From contig JAIOJX010000031.1 of assembly GCA_022376925.1 (NCBI GenBank), forward strand, positions 139,456,854-139,520,853: 64,000 nucleotides of DNA, in the 5' to 3' direction. How positions within the stretch are numbered: position 1 is the first letter of the stretch; every line of letters begins with the position of its first letter. Below, one piece after another: positions 51,237 to 63,704 of the stretch. The notes below the pieces were generated by a model. The model was given only the letters and a program-made list of their open reading frames with translations. It ran no database searches and had not been told where the DNA came from. A program made the translations under genes and the position numbers. Source of the stretch: Tragulus kanchil (taxonomy: Eukaryota > Chordata > Mammalia > Artiodactyla > Tragulidae).

Positions 51237-51459
51237 ATGACACGCATCCAAACCCACAAAACGTAGAGTGAGTCCCAAGGAAAACCGTGGACTTAGGTGA
51301 CTATGATGTTGCACGTTAGGTTCATCTTTGCAACAATAAAAAAAGTACCACCCTGGTGAGTGATGTTGATGATGCGGAGGCTAAGCCAGTGCAGGGTGGG
51401 GTGGGGATAGAAGGAACGTCTGTACCTTCCTCTCAGCTTTACGGTAAAACTGATTTTGA

Positions 51460-51690
51460 GTGGACGCCCCTGCTCATCCAGGGGTTGAGAGCCCTCATGG
51501 CTGTGTGGGGGACGTGGGTCGATCCCTGATGGGAGAACTAAGATCCCATATGCTGGGGACTAACTGGGCCCACACGCCCAAACTACGGAGCCCACACATT
51601 GCCACTACAGTCCGCGGGGCACAACAGAAGATCCTGCATGACGCAGTGAAGATCCCGATCAACAAAGACGCGGCACAGCCAAAGAAATAC
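51460..51690 (+). mobile_element. CHR-type SINE, diverged
   Basis: GGGGGACGTGGGTCGATCCC, GAACTAAGATCCCATATGC and AAGACGCGGCACAGCC retain the order of the CHR consensus. Its tail is reused at 52793 by tandem duplication 10. Confidence 0.8.
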
Positions 51691-51749
51691 CTTTTAAACT
51701 GCTTTAAAAAAATTTCTTTAAAGAAGTTAATGCCCCTCCTGCCAAAAGG

Positions 51750-51943
51750 CTGTGCCTACTCAGTCCTCTTATGACTCTTTGCCACCCCATGGACTGCAGC
51801 CTGCCAGGCTCCTCTGTCCATGAGACTCTCTAGGCAAGCATATCGAAATGGGTGACTGTGCCCTTCTCCAGATCTTCCCAACCCAGGGATCAAATCCAGG
51901 TCTTCTGCACTGCAGGTGGATTCTTTACCAGCTGAGGGAAGCC
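51750..51943 (-). mobile_element. Bov-tA/BovA-type SINE
   Basis: CCCCATGGACTGCAGCCTGC to CAGCTGAGGGAAGCCC in reverse. Copied at 52870-53063 by tandem duplication 10. Confidence 0.92.
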
Positions 51944-52363
51944 CACCAAAATAGCCTGCCTCTTACAGAGGATGGGAGAATTACATGAGTCAATACTCCT
52001 TTAATACACGCAAAGGGATTTTGACCAGCCCCTGGCACGGGACAAGCACTCAGTAGGTGTTTGTTGCCAGGCGTGCCGGTATTGAGGAGAGTGTTATCTG
52101 GGACAGCCAAGGACACGGGCTCTCCCCTGGGCTCCCCTAGGGAGCCCGCCTCACCAAAGGTACCAGGTGCTCCGCTCTGCCCTCCAAGGCAAGAATTAGG
52201 TAGCAGAGGGGCTCTGCCAGTGGCAACGTGCGATCACAGATGGGCTGAGGCTCCTGGCGCGTCCCCAGGTCCCCCAGGCCCTGGCAGGGGCTGGCAGGGA
52301 CAGCAGGCATCCCTCCGGCCCAGCCCTCCCCCACTCCCGCGGCAGCCCCCTGCAGAGGCGTGC

Positions 52364-52414
52364 GCGCACACACACACACACACACACGCACACACACACG
52401 TGTGTGTGTGTGTG
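52364..52414 (+). repeat. (AC)n-(GT)n palindromic microsatellite
   Basis: AC units meet GT units at a central ACGT, so the tract is nearly self-complementary. The copy at 53484-53534 has the same length but the AC/GT switch sits two bases later. Confidence 0.95.
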
Positions 52415-52792
52415 AGCAGGTGGGCCTGCCCCACATAGCCCACTGGCTGCCATCCACCGGGTGTTTGTCGCGCCCCTGGAGCCCCGGCAACTAGGCCACA
52501 CGCACCCGAAAGAGATTCAAGCCTGTCTTCCATTTATACCGGCGGAGAAGGAATTCATTGACAAGTCTGGGGACACGGGGCAGGCTCGGCACGCTCGCCG
52601 CAAGGCCCCATGCACGTCCGCCACTTCCCTCGGGGCGCCTCTCATCATAATTAGAGATGGCCTCCGGTGTGGGGGGGAACTGCCTCAGAAGACCCCAACG
52701 CCCCCGCTGTCCCCGCACAAACAATGCTTCTCAGAGCCCGGCACAGAGGAAAGGAATGAAGGAATGAGGGAATGAATGAAGGAGAGACAAGC

Positions 52793-53908
52793 GCACAGCC
52801 AAAGAAATACCTTTTAAACTGCTTTAAAAAAATTTCTTTAAAGAAGTTAATGCCCCTCCTGCCAAAAGGCTGTGCCTACTCAGTCCTCTTATGACTCTTT
52901 GCCACCCCATGGACTGCAGCCTGCCAGGCTCCTCTGTCCATGAGACTCTCTAGGCAAGCATATCGAAATGGGTGACTGTGCCCTTCTCCAGATCTTCCCA
53001 ACCCAGGGATCAAATCCAGGTCTTCTGCACTGCAGGTGGATTCTTTACCAGCTGAGGGAAGCCCACCAAAATAGCCTGCCTCTTACAGAGGATGGGAGAA
53101 TTACATGAGTCAATACTCCTTTAATACACGCAAAGGGATTTTGACCAGCCCCTGGCACGGGACAAGCACTCAGTAGGTGTTTGTTGCCAGGCGTGCCGGT
53201 ATTGAGGAGAGTGTTATCTGGGACAGCCAAGGACACGGGCTCTCCCCTGGGCTCCCCTAGGGAGCCCGCCTCACCAAAGGTACCAGGTGCTCCGCTCTGC
53301 CCTCCAAGGCAAGAATTAGGTAGCAGAGGGGCTCTGCCAGTGGCAACGTGCGATCACAGATGGGCTGAGGCTCCTGGCGCGTCCCCAGGTCCCCCAGGCC
53401 CTGGCAGGGGCTGGCAGGGACAGCAGGCATCCCTCCGGCCCAGCCCTCCCCCACTCCCGCGGCAGCCCCCTGCAGAGGCGTGCGCGCACACACACACACA
53501 CACACACGCACACACACACACGTGTGTGTGTGTGAGCAGGTGGGCCTGCCCCACATAGCCCACTGGCTGCCATCCACCGGGTGTTTGTCGCGCCCCTGGA
53601 GCCCCGGCAACTAGGCCACACGCACCCGAAAGAGATTCAAGCCTGTCTTCCATTTATACCGGCGGAGAAGGAATTCATTGACAAGTCTGGGGACACGGGG
53701 CAGGCTCGGCACGCTCGCCGCAAGGCCCCATGCACGTCCGCCACTTCCCTCGGGGCGCCTCTCATCATAATTAGAGATGGCCTCCGGTGTGGGGGGGAAC
53801 TGCCTCAGAAGACCCCAACGCCCCCGCTGTCCCCGCACAAACAATGCTTCTCAGAGCCCGGCACAGAGGAAAGGAATGAAGGAATGAGGGAATGAATGAA
53901 GGAGAGAC
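52793..53908 (+). repeat. Tandem duplication 10, second copy
   Basis: Direct copy of 51673-52788, ending at GAATGAAGGAGAGACA. Confidence 0.95.
52870..53063 (-). mobile_element. Bov-tA/BovA-type SINE, duplicated copy
   Basis: Same insertion as 51750-51943. Confidence 0.92.
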
Positions 53909-55397
53909 AGCAGCCTTACAGACGGCCTCCCTGTTAGGAGGTGGACGTCTCCCTGCACATTAGCGAGGCAGAGGCTATGTGAAAACGATGACGGAGCAGA
54001 GGCTTTCTGTGGCAGTGAACTGACGTTTAAGTTTATAACCACCTGATCTCAGATTCACCCTGCTTGCTGAGAAGATTTCTAGGCAAGCAGGAAATGGGTT
54101 CAGAGAATCTGACCACGTGCTGAGGGGACACAGCCAGCTGGGGGTGATCCTCTGAACAGGCTACCGAGCCCTCCCTATCTGGGAAGATCCCACCTGCCTG
54201 CCCCCTCCAGGCAGCCTCCCCGACGACACGGGCTCCCACGGCTGCCCCTGGCTGGGCCCAGGGACCCTAAATTCATTGAACCACATCTTACGCGTCTTCT
54301 GGATGCTGGCAACGAGGCTACCGGCATGGATGCTGTCTTCTCCTCCAGTCCCCAAAGCATGAGACGACACTTGGGCTCACAGGAAGGGCTTCCTGGACGA
54401 GAGCGGCCCTGAGTGGGCGCTCTCCCCTCGCCTGGCCACAGTGGGGTCCCTGGGCTGAGATGGCAGAGGGAGGCTTCCTCCCCTTGGCCGTGAGTGGAGA
54501 CGTGCCCATCTGATACACAAGCAGCGAGAGGACAAAGAAGGCTCCCGCAACTTATACATCAGAAATTATGTCTGACAGTCACTTTCTGTTCTCTGAGTGT
54601 CGAGCGATCCATCAGCTGGTCCTGCCTGATTCATGGACGCAGCCACAGCCTGTACCCACGTTCATCAATATGTGCACCGTCGGGCAGCCCTGGAGCTGCA
54701 AGCCGGTTCTGGGGCCTTAAGAGCGGCCACGGAGGCAAATCGCAGCCCCAAACTGGGGCCAGTGTGAGGTTCCTGGATAATAAGCTCAAGAGCCTATAGT
54801 CTGACGGGGGCTGGTCCCTTTCCTCACACCCTGTCTGACAGGCGAAAGAGTTCAACCTGGGAGATGGGAGAAGCAATACAAAACAAGCAAGAAGTAAAAG
54901 TGGGTGAGGAATAATAAAGCCTGAAGGCTTCCCACAGACCGAGGCATCTCTCCCACCTCCTGATTTGTAAATCTTTCTCCTGAAGGATGAGGCCCCTGCC
55001 GGTGGGTTTCCCTGGGGTCCATTAGGTCTACCTCTGCCTATAAAACCATCCAAGATAACAGGGGGAGCGGCGGGTTGGGGGCTGCCTTAGTTACAGTGCA
55101 AACACTCCTGCACACGCCTGTGACTCACTACCAGCAACAGAGAGGATTCACAACTTATCCCTCTCACCCCACCCGCGCCAATCACCTCTCGTTCCATCCC
55201 AAGTCCTGTGGTCCACAGACAACGGCACCCTGGGAGAGTCACTTCCCTGAATTACATAAGATCACACAGGCCCCATGACACCTTGGAGCAGAAGGACAAA
55301 GATGTCTGGGAGCCCGCGGGCCCCTCGGCCCCAGCAGCATGGCGCTGGAGGATTTTGTGAGTGAAGACACACAATTGCTTCCTCTTCTTTCTACCCT
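53909..55397. other. ZNF423: ZNF423 intron, nothing recognised
   Basis: No exon or young repeat supported. Open frames lack domains. Confidence 0.4.
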
Positions 55398-55398
55398 T

Positions 55399-55438
<40 letters not shown>

Positions 55439-55466
55439 TATATACTTATACATACATATATACATA
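55398..55466 (+). repeat. (CA)n microsatellite with TA/TATACA tail
   Basis: About sixteen CA units, then ATATACATATATAC-type repeats. Confidence 0.95.
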
Positions 55467-55814
55467 GCACATGACAGGCATCCATAAGAGAGACCCACGC
55501 CAACTCCAGTGAATTATGCAGCCCCGCTCATTTGTAAAGTGAAATGCAGATTTCGCCTGCTCACGGTGCCATATCGTGCCTCCCAGTCCCCGTCAGTCGG
55601 GGCTGGCACAGGGACATCTATTGATTTATGACGTTTTTTAAAAAATAAAAATAAATCAAAACCCAAACTGCCAAACAAACAAGCTGACAAGCACGAAAAT
55701 CCCAGAGTCCCTCTCTTTCTCTTATTTTTTTTTTTCCCTCTGCTCAGGAATAATAAGTGTTAATTTTACACTTCATTTCTCAAAAAAATAATAGGATGTG
55801 CTTTTGCTTAAAAC
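55467..55814. other. ZNF423: ZNF423 intron, AT-rich
   Basis: AT-rich, with A and T runs at 55635-55735. No feature supported. Confidence 0.4.
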
Positions 55815-56953
55815 CAAGTCAGCCTGTTGGAACCTTTCAGGCTGAAAGTGTGTCAGCCCAAAAGAGGAGCAGAGGGCTTTGTGGAAGCACACCGTGCCGA
55901 GATGAGAGCTCTCTGTAATGTCCTCAGTACCGACTTTTGTCTCCAAAAGCATTTGATCCCTGGCAGACACATACTTATTTCCATACAGGTCTTGGGGGAA
56001 GCCAGGAGGAGAGAGAGCTGATTATCAGAATCCTGAAGGTGAGGCTCAGGTGGGCCCCATGGATGTCAAAGGCAGGCCTGGGCACACATAATTTGCTGCC
56101 CAGGAGGGAGGGGCAGCAGGCTGCGGCGGGGAGGGGAGCAGGCATTGTTCTTCGACACGAAGGTGCGGAGGTGACCTGCTCCTGCCACAGCCGTGGGCCC
56201 TGCCTGGCCCTTCCTTGAGCAGGGAACCCCCTCGGAAAAGCTGCCACGAGAGTGGGACTGTCCATGCAAATATCCCTATACAGGAGAGATCCAGGGCCTG
56301 CCACCTGTTTGGACCAGGGACCTAAGTAGCCACCTCCATCAGGAAGCAGCAACGGAGGACGCAAAAGTTACAACAAGAACACTCAGGCTGGAATCCCGTG
56401 TCATCCCTCACTCACTGTGTGTGCTTGAATAAGTGCATTCTCCTCTCTGAGGATTAGCTGCTTCCGATAGAAAATGGGAAGAACCACCCCAGGGTTTTTG
56501 GAAAGGGGGCCCCAAACCACAGGCCTCTGCCCTCACTGAGACCCTCCCCCTAGCCCATCTCCTCAGCCCCCTCCCGTGACTGCATCCGGGGATCTGCTCA
56601 AACGCTGCCGCCTCCAGGAGGCCCACCCAGACAACCTTCCCACTAAACCAGCACTTGTACTCCATCCTTCTCAGCACCTTACCCACCCTGAATTTCCTTG
56701 AGAGTGCTTACCTCCATCCGGCTAGTACAGAACTGGTTGTTTTTCTTTTAATTGACTGACTGTCTTTTCCACACATATACATGACACACAAACACACGAG
56801 AAAGAACAATGTAAGCTCCATGAGGGTTATTTCACTCATTGCTGTCACCAGTGCCTAGAACAGGGCCTGGCACATGGCAGGTGCAAAAATCAACACACAA
56901 AGCTGGAAAAAGAAGCAAAATTGTTAAAGCTCCATGGGTATTCACTCATGCTT
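55815..56953 (+). repeat. Tandem duplication 11, first copy (partner 56954-58024)
   Basis: Starts CAAGTCAGCCTGTTGG and recurs with a shift of 1139. Positions 56881-56953 of this copy are a decayed echo of the sequence around 56808-56850. Confidence 0.95.
56560..56885 (+). repeat. L2 LINE 3' end
   Basis: GAGGCCCACCCAGACAACC, AATGTAAGCTCCATGAGGG and CCAGTGCCTAGAACAGGGCC are the L2 3' end. It recurs with duplication 11 at 57699-58024, and its final part again at 59045-59125. Confidence 0.75.
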
Positions 56954-58024
56954 CAAGTCAGCCTGTTGGAACCTTTCAGGCTGAAAGTGTGTCAGCCCAA
57001 AAGAGGAGCAGAGGGCTTTGTGGAAGCACACCGTGCCGAGATGAGAGCTCTCTGTAATGTCCTCAGTACCGACTTTTGTCTCCAAAAGCATTTGATCCCT
57101 GGCAGACACATACTTATTTCCATACAGGTCTTGGGGGAAGCCAGGAGGAGAGAGAGCTGATTATCAGAATCCTGAAGGTGAGGCTCAGGTGGGCCCCATG
57201 GATGTCAAAGGCAGGCCTGGGCACACATAATTTGCTGCCCAGGAGGGAGGGGCAGCAGGCTGCGGCGGGGAGGGGAGCAGGCATTGTTCTTCGACACGAA
57301 GGTGCGGAGGTGACCTGCTCCTGCCACAGCCGTGGGCCCTGCCTGGCCCTTCCTTGAGCAGGGAACCCCCTCGGAAAAGCTGCCACGAGAGTGGGACTGT
57401 CCATGCAAATATCCCTATACAGGAGAGATCCAGGGCCTGCCACCTGTTTGGACCAGGGACCTAAGTAGCCACCTCCATCAGGAAGCAGCAACGGAGGACG
57501 CAAAAGTTACAACAAGAACACTCAGGCTGGAATCCCGTGTCATCCCTCACTCACTGTGTGTGCTTGAATAAGTGCATTCTCCTCTCTGAGGATTAGCTGC
57601 TTCCGATAGAAAATGGGAAGAACCACCCCAGGGTTTTTGGAAAGGGGGCCCCAAACCACAGGCCTCTGCCCTCACTGAGACCCTCCCCCTAGCCCATCTC
57701 CTCAGCCCCCTCCCGTGACTGCATCCGGGGATCTGCTCAAACGCTGCCGCCTCCAGGAGGCCCACCCAGACAACCTTCCCACTAAACCAGCACTTGTACT
57801 CCATCCTTCTCAGCACCTTACCCACCCTGAATTTCCTTGAGAGTGCTTACCTCCATCCGGCTAGTACAGAACTGGTTGTTTTTCTTTTAATTGACTGACT
57901 GTCTTTTCCACACATATACATGACACACAAACACACGCAGAAAGAACAATGTAAGCTCCATGAGGGTTATTTCACTCATTGCTGTCACCAGTGCCTAGAA
58001 CAGGGCCTGGCACATGGCAGGTGC
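56954..58024 (+). repeat. Tandem duplication 11, second copy
   Basis: Direct copy of 55815-56885. Its end overlaps the start of duplication 12. Confidence 0.95.
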
Positions 58025-59037
58025 TCAGTAAATCAATGGCTTGTGTACGGCACTTACCACAATGCTTGGAAAATGGGAGCGAGGGAGCTGATAAATGTCA
58101 GTTACTAGACACCAATGGCTCCCGCAAACTCTCAGGAATGACAGCTTAGAAAAGCTGTTCATCCCTTCAGGAACTTGCAATTTGCATACGCCCAAGACAG
58201 CCTGGTCCAGAGGTGCGGGCATCAAGGGGCCCCCTCAACTGACAAGAAGAAAGGAAGCTTAGAGGGCAGGGTCCTACCAGGGAGGTGTCAGAGTGAGGAG
58301 GGGGTGCAGGGCTGCAGGCAGGTCCCCTCTCTGGCTTTAGAAAACACCCCAAAGGCCGCAGGACTTAAGGTCCGGGACCGGGCAAGCTACTCTCTGTTCC
58401 TCAATCCCCCTAAGACTTCGGGAAAGGAAGGCGGACAGACGACCCTTTGTGTTTCCATGATTGAGCCAGGAGGGCCCCCTGGCTGGTGCCAGAACCAGCT
58501 CCAGGAGACAGGAGCCCTGGGGACTTCTCCCAGGTGAGGAGAGGAGGCAGTGCCCACAGTGACACCGTCTGGGCCAGCCCCGGGCTTTGGCATTGTCCCT
58601 GCCAGGGCATCTCTACCAACAGAAGGAGCTGCAGAGGGTGCCTGGGCTGCTGGACTGAGCTGAACTCCGCGGTCACCATGGGGGGTAATGAACTTCACCA
58701 GGCTTCCCTTCCACAGCCCCAGGCCCACCCCAAGGATCAGCTCAAGCAAAGACCCCTGAGGCCCCAGGCCCAGGCTCAGTCCCACACGGGGCACACGGCA
58801 GAAAGGAACGGGAGGGGCAGAGGGCCCAGCTCAGCCAGGCCAGTGAGAAGGCAAGAGGAGGACCCTGGGAGAGGACCTCGTTGACACCACGGCCATAAAT
58901 AACCACCCGTAAATAGACGCCAAACAGGTAATAGAAACATGGGCTGACGGGGAACTCCGTCCTTTGTTCTCCAGAAAGAACAAAGACCTTCGGCAGTACA
59001 GAACTGTTTTTTCTTTTAAGCTCCATGAACAAAACGA
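57938..59037 (+). repeat. Tandem duplication 12, first copy (partner 59038-60092)
   Basis: Starts CAGAAAGAACAATGTAAGC and recurs with a shift of 1098. The last 50 bases before the second copy are a garbled version of 57865-57940. Confidence 0.95.
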
Positions 59038-60092
59038 GAAAGAACAATGTAAGCTCCATGAGGGTTATTTCACTCATTGCTGTCACCAGTGCCTAGAACA
59101 GGGCCTGGCACATGGCAGGTGCTCAGTAAATCAATGGCTTGTGTACGGCACTTACCACAATGCTTGGAAAATGGGAGCGAGGGAGCTGATAAATGTCAGT
59201 TACTAGACACCAATGGCTCCCGCAAACTCTCAGGAATGACAGCTTAGAAAAGCTGTTCATCCCTTCAGGAACTTGCAATTTGCATACGCCCAAGACAGCC
59301 TGGTCCAGAGGTGCGGGCATCAAGGGGCCCCCTCAACTGACAAGAAGAAAGGAAGCTTAGAGGGCAGGGTCCTACCAGGGAGGTGTCAGAGTGAGGAGGG
59401 GGTGCAGGGCTGCAGGCAGGTCCCCTCTCTGGCTTTAGAAAACACCCCAAAGGCCGCAGGACTTAAGGTCCGGGACCGGGCAAGCTACTCTCTGTTCCTC
59501 AATCCCCCTAAGACTTCGGGAAAGGAAGGCGGACAGACGACCCTTTGTGTTTCCATGATTGAGCCAGGAGGGCCCCCTGGCTGGTGCCAGAACCAGCTCC
59601 AGGAGACAGGAGCCCTGGGGACTTCTCCCAGGTGAGGAGAGGAGGCAGTGCCCACAGTGACACCGTCTGGGCCAGCCCCGGGCTTTGGCATTGTCCCTGC
59701 CAGGGCATCTCTACCAACAGAAGGAGCTGCAGAGGGTGCCTGGGCTGCTGGACTGAGCTGAACTCCGCGGTCACCATGGGGGGTAATGAACTTCACCAGG
59801 CTTCCCTTCCACAGCCCCAGGCCCACCCCAAGGATCAGCTCAAGCAAAGACCCCTGAGGCCCCAGGCCCAGGCTCAGTCCCACACGGGGCACACGGCAGA
59901 AAGGAACGGGAGGGGCAGAGGGCCCAGCTCAGCCAGGCCAGTGAGAAGGCAAGAGGAGGACCCTGGGAGAGGACCTCGTTGACACCACGGCCATAAATAA
60001 CCACCCGTAAATAGACGCCAAACAGGTAATAGAAACATGGGCTGACGGGGAACTCCGTCCTTTGTTCTCCAGAAAGAACAAAGACCTTTCGG
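59038..60092 (+). repeat. Tandem duplication 12, second copy
   Basis: Direct copy of 57940-58993, ending at AAAGACCTTTCGGCA. Confidence 0.95.
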
Positions 60093-61297
60093 CACAAGAG
60101 AGGAGAGCGGGCAGATCATGGCATTTGGGCAGCCAGATCAGGCTGTGTATCTATTGATTTGTTATTAAATACCATGACTCAAGGTAAGCCAAAGGGAAAG
60201 GGGAAGGGTGACGTTTGGGCTGGGGCTGACAAGGGGCAAAGGAGGAAAGAGGTCTGAACGAGGCTCCCTCACCAGAGGCCAGGCAGAAATCCGGGACCGT
60301 GTACGCTGGGGTACAGGCCGATTTGGGGATCCCCAGCCCCCTGGGTCCTGCCTGCTCTGGAGAACCTACATCCCTGCGGGGCGGGGAGCTGGTCAGAAAT
60401 GCGAATGTCAACCCTGCCTCCCCAGGACGAGCAGAAGGAGAATCTGCATTTTAAAAGCGCCTGGGATGACCTGAGTGTGCATTCAACCTGAAGGAGCTCT
60501 GAGCTCTGCAAAAGGGTTTCTGAGGAAGCTGGTCTCCTTGGAACCCTGTTGTCAGGAAGTTGTAGGTTCCTAAGCCTCACACTGCTGCTCTCACCAGGAC
60601 TGGATGTTGCAGATCTCTAAAAAGGAGTAAAGTTTTCCGCAGGTGCTTTCAGTCCAGGCTTTACAGAAGGCTGAGAAATCCTCGGCCGTGGGAAACACTT
60701 TCCTATTACTGTGACTGAGATAAAAATGACGTGGGTGTCTCTGGAGTGGAGATTCTGGGGTGATCGGTGGACAGTCCCCCAGACGACCTCAGCATCCACG
60801 TGACCCCAGATCCCCAAGGCCAGCCTTCCCAGCACCTCCCATCACTCAAGAACACCCGGCTGGTGCTTGAAGGCACGCCCCCCTCCGCTGCCCCCATTTT
60901 GGGTCCCTATTTTCTTAATTAGTCCTGGAAGATGGGGCTGCACCCTTCCTCCCTGCCTTGGGGGCACCTTCCCAGGCCTCTCTGGCCAGGAGGGACCCAT
61001 CCCACAGTCCCCGGTGTTTCAGAAAGGCTCATAAATGAGCTCTGGCGGCCTGAACCGGGGCCCCATGGGGGACCCAGAGCCTCTTCAAAACAGAACCCTG
61101 ACAATTAGGCGGTCTGAGTTTTGAAAGGCTGGGGATTGATGGCGTGGACAGTAAAAATATCACCTGGGGAGCTGGGTGTAGTCCTCCGAGGGTTGCCTGA
61201 GGTCAGTTGCCATAGTAACCGAGAATGAGCTCAACCTTGTAACTGACCCTTATCTTTTTTTGATCTGTGGGCCACTTGGGGCCAAGGCTTGAAATCA
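60093..61297. other. ZNF423: ZNF423 intron, nothing recognised
   Basis: Mixed-composition noncoding DNA. No exon borders or young repeats supported. Confidence 0.4.
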
Positions 61298-62394
61298 ACT
61301 GGAAAATAATCCGGTCACATATCAGAAAGAAAACTATTTATACTTATTTACCCAGGTGCCCACCAACACCCCGCTTCAACCAGGATGCCGATGCCACACT
61401 AACCCACATGGCACGTCCACACGGACGCTACCGGCTGGCAGGAAAAGGGGAGGCTGCGTTCCCCGTCTTGGCAGAAGACCGCTCTGTCCACGTGCTGGCA
61501 GGCAGACACCGGTGGAAAGGGTCAGCGCCCCAGCGCCTCACGTCATCCTCACTGGAAGGACCGGACCCTCTTGCCGTAGAGTCAAGTCCACCGAAGGAGC
61601 AGGACTCTGAGCTTTCTCCTCTCACCTGCTACTCAGGTGTGTCGGGGCCGCCTGGCTAAGTCACGAGGCCGCCTGGCTTTATTCCAGGGCCAGAAGAGGC
61701 ATGTTCCCAGCCTCGGGGCTGGACAGGGACGCTGGGTGGACGTGCGTCGCTCTCAGCACCTAGGGGAGGTGTCGACGTAGGGTCTGAGGCAATAGGCTAG
61801 GGAGGCGGGGAACCGACAACGGCCAGCCCCCTCTCCTCACCCACACCTCGGACAGACGGGCCAGCTCGGCCGTCTGCGTGCGCCCACCCGGGGTTCCTGT
61901 GGCAAGATGGCCATCTGGCCAGGGCTCGTCTCCAGGACACTGCTCTCCCACACTGCGAGTGCTCGCTCAGGCCCTCCTCCTCTACAACTCAAATCAGAAG
62001 ACTCCAGATGGTTCTACGGACCGACTGCTCCCAAGAGCCAGGTCAGATGGCTCTTAGCTCGGGGTCAGTTAAGCCTGAGCACGATTCCGGGTAAACTCCC
62101 CTGAGGTTTGCCATCACGGCCGACAGGACACGTCATCTGACTGCCTCTCCTCCACCCTTGCTTCATCAACATGTTCTTCTTTAGAGAGGGGGGGCCAGGG
62201 AAACACAGCCGCAAATGAGGCAGCTCGGAGGATATTCCTGGCTGCCCTCAGACCCACAGGTGACTCAACGCTCCTCTAAGCCCTCAGTCTCCTCATCTGT
62301 GAAATGGAAGGAAGTAGTCTCCCTCACAGGGCTGCCATGAAGCCTAATGGGGTAGGAAGGAGGGAGGTCCGAGGCACATACGAAAGGGGAAAAA
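61298..62394 (+). repeat. Tandem duplication 13, first copy (partner 62395-63446)
   Basis: Starts AACTGGAAAATAATCCGG and recurs with a shift of 1097 (1096 after a CCCC/CCC difference). Confidence 0.95.
62275..62350 (+). repeat. MIR fragment
   Basis: CAGTCTCCTCATCTGTGAAATGG and CACAGGGCTGCCATGAAG follow MIR. It is the last shared sequence of duplication 13 (copy at 63380-63446). Confidence 0.6.
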
Positions 62395-63446
62395 ACTGGA
62401 AAATAATCCGGTCACATATCAGAAAGAAAACTATTTATACTTATTTACCCAGGTGCCCACCAACACCCGCTTCAACCAGGATGCCGATGCCACACTAACC
62501 CACATGGCACGTCCACACGGACGCTACCGGCTGGCAGGAAAAGGGGAGGCTGCGTTCCCCGTCTTGGCAGAAGACCGCTCTGTCCACGTGCTGGCAGGCA
62601 GACACCGGTGGAAAGGGTCAGCGCCCCAGCGCCTCACGTCATCCTCACTGGAAGGACCGGACCCTCTTGCCGTAGAGTCAAGTCCACCGAAGGAGCAGGA
62701 CTCTGAGCTTTCTCCTCTCACCTGCTACTCAGGTGTGTCGGGGCCGCCTGGCTAAGTCACGAGGCCGCCTGGCTTTATTCCAGGGCCAGAAGAGGCATGT
62801 TCCCAGCCTCGGGGCTGGACAGGGACGCTGGGTGGACGTGCGTCGCTCTCAGCACCTAGGGGAGGTGTCGACGTAGGGTCTGAGGCAATAGGCTAGGGAG
62901 GCGGGGAACCGACAACGGCCAGCCCCCTCTCCTCACCCACACCTCGGACAGACGGGCCAGCTCGGCCGTCTGCGTGCGCCCACCCCGGGGTTCCCGTGGC
63001 AAGATGGCCATCTGGCCAGGGCTCGTCTCCAGGACACTGCTCTCCCACACTGCGAGTGCTCGCTCAGGCCCTCCTCCTCTACAACTCAAATCAGAAGACT
63101 CCAGATGGTTCTACGGACCGACTGCTCCCAAGAGCCAGGTCAGATGGCTCTTAGCTCGGGGTCAGTTAAGCCTGAGCACGATTCCGGGTAAACTCCCCTG
63201 AGGTTTGCCATCACGGCCGACAGGACACGTCATCTGACTGCCTCTCCTCCACCCTTGCTTCATCAACATGTTCTTCTTTAGAGAGGGGGGGCCAGGGAAA
63301 CACAGCCGCAAATGAGGCAGCTCGGAGGATATTCCTGGCTGCCCTCAGACCCACAGGTGACTCAACGCTCCTCTAAGCCCTCAGTCTCCTCATCTGTGAA
63401 ATGGGAAGGAAGTAGTCTCCCTCACAGGGCTGCCATGAAGCCTAAT
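62395..63446 (+). repeat. Tandem duplication 13, second copy
   Basis: Direct copy of 61298-62350, ending at CCATGAAGCCTAATG. Confidence 0.95.
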
Positions 63447-63704
63447 GAAGAAGGAGGATTATAGCACGGTCACCAGGGCTACCATCACGGCTCCGGTCTT
63501 TCCTACATGACTCGACCCTGCCACTCCGTGCCCAGGGACTTATCACACAAGCCTTCTGCCAGGGTCATGGGGCAGAGAAATCCACCGCCACTGAATGTTT
63601 AAAGAGCTCTTAGCACCCAGCCCGTGGCAGGTACACAACCTATGTGACATCCACCCATAAAACGCCTCTGCGCCAATTTTTTTTTCAAAGGTTTTTTTTT
63701 CCCC

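Larger units (their letters stand above)
51673..52792 (+). repeat. Tandem duplication 10, first copy (partner 52793-53908)
   Basis: Starts GCACAGCCAAAGAAATACC and recurs with a shift of 1120. It contains the tail of one SINE, a whole second SINE and an AC/GT microsatellite that differs slightly between copies. Confidence 0.95.
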
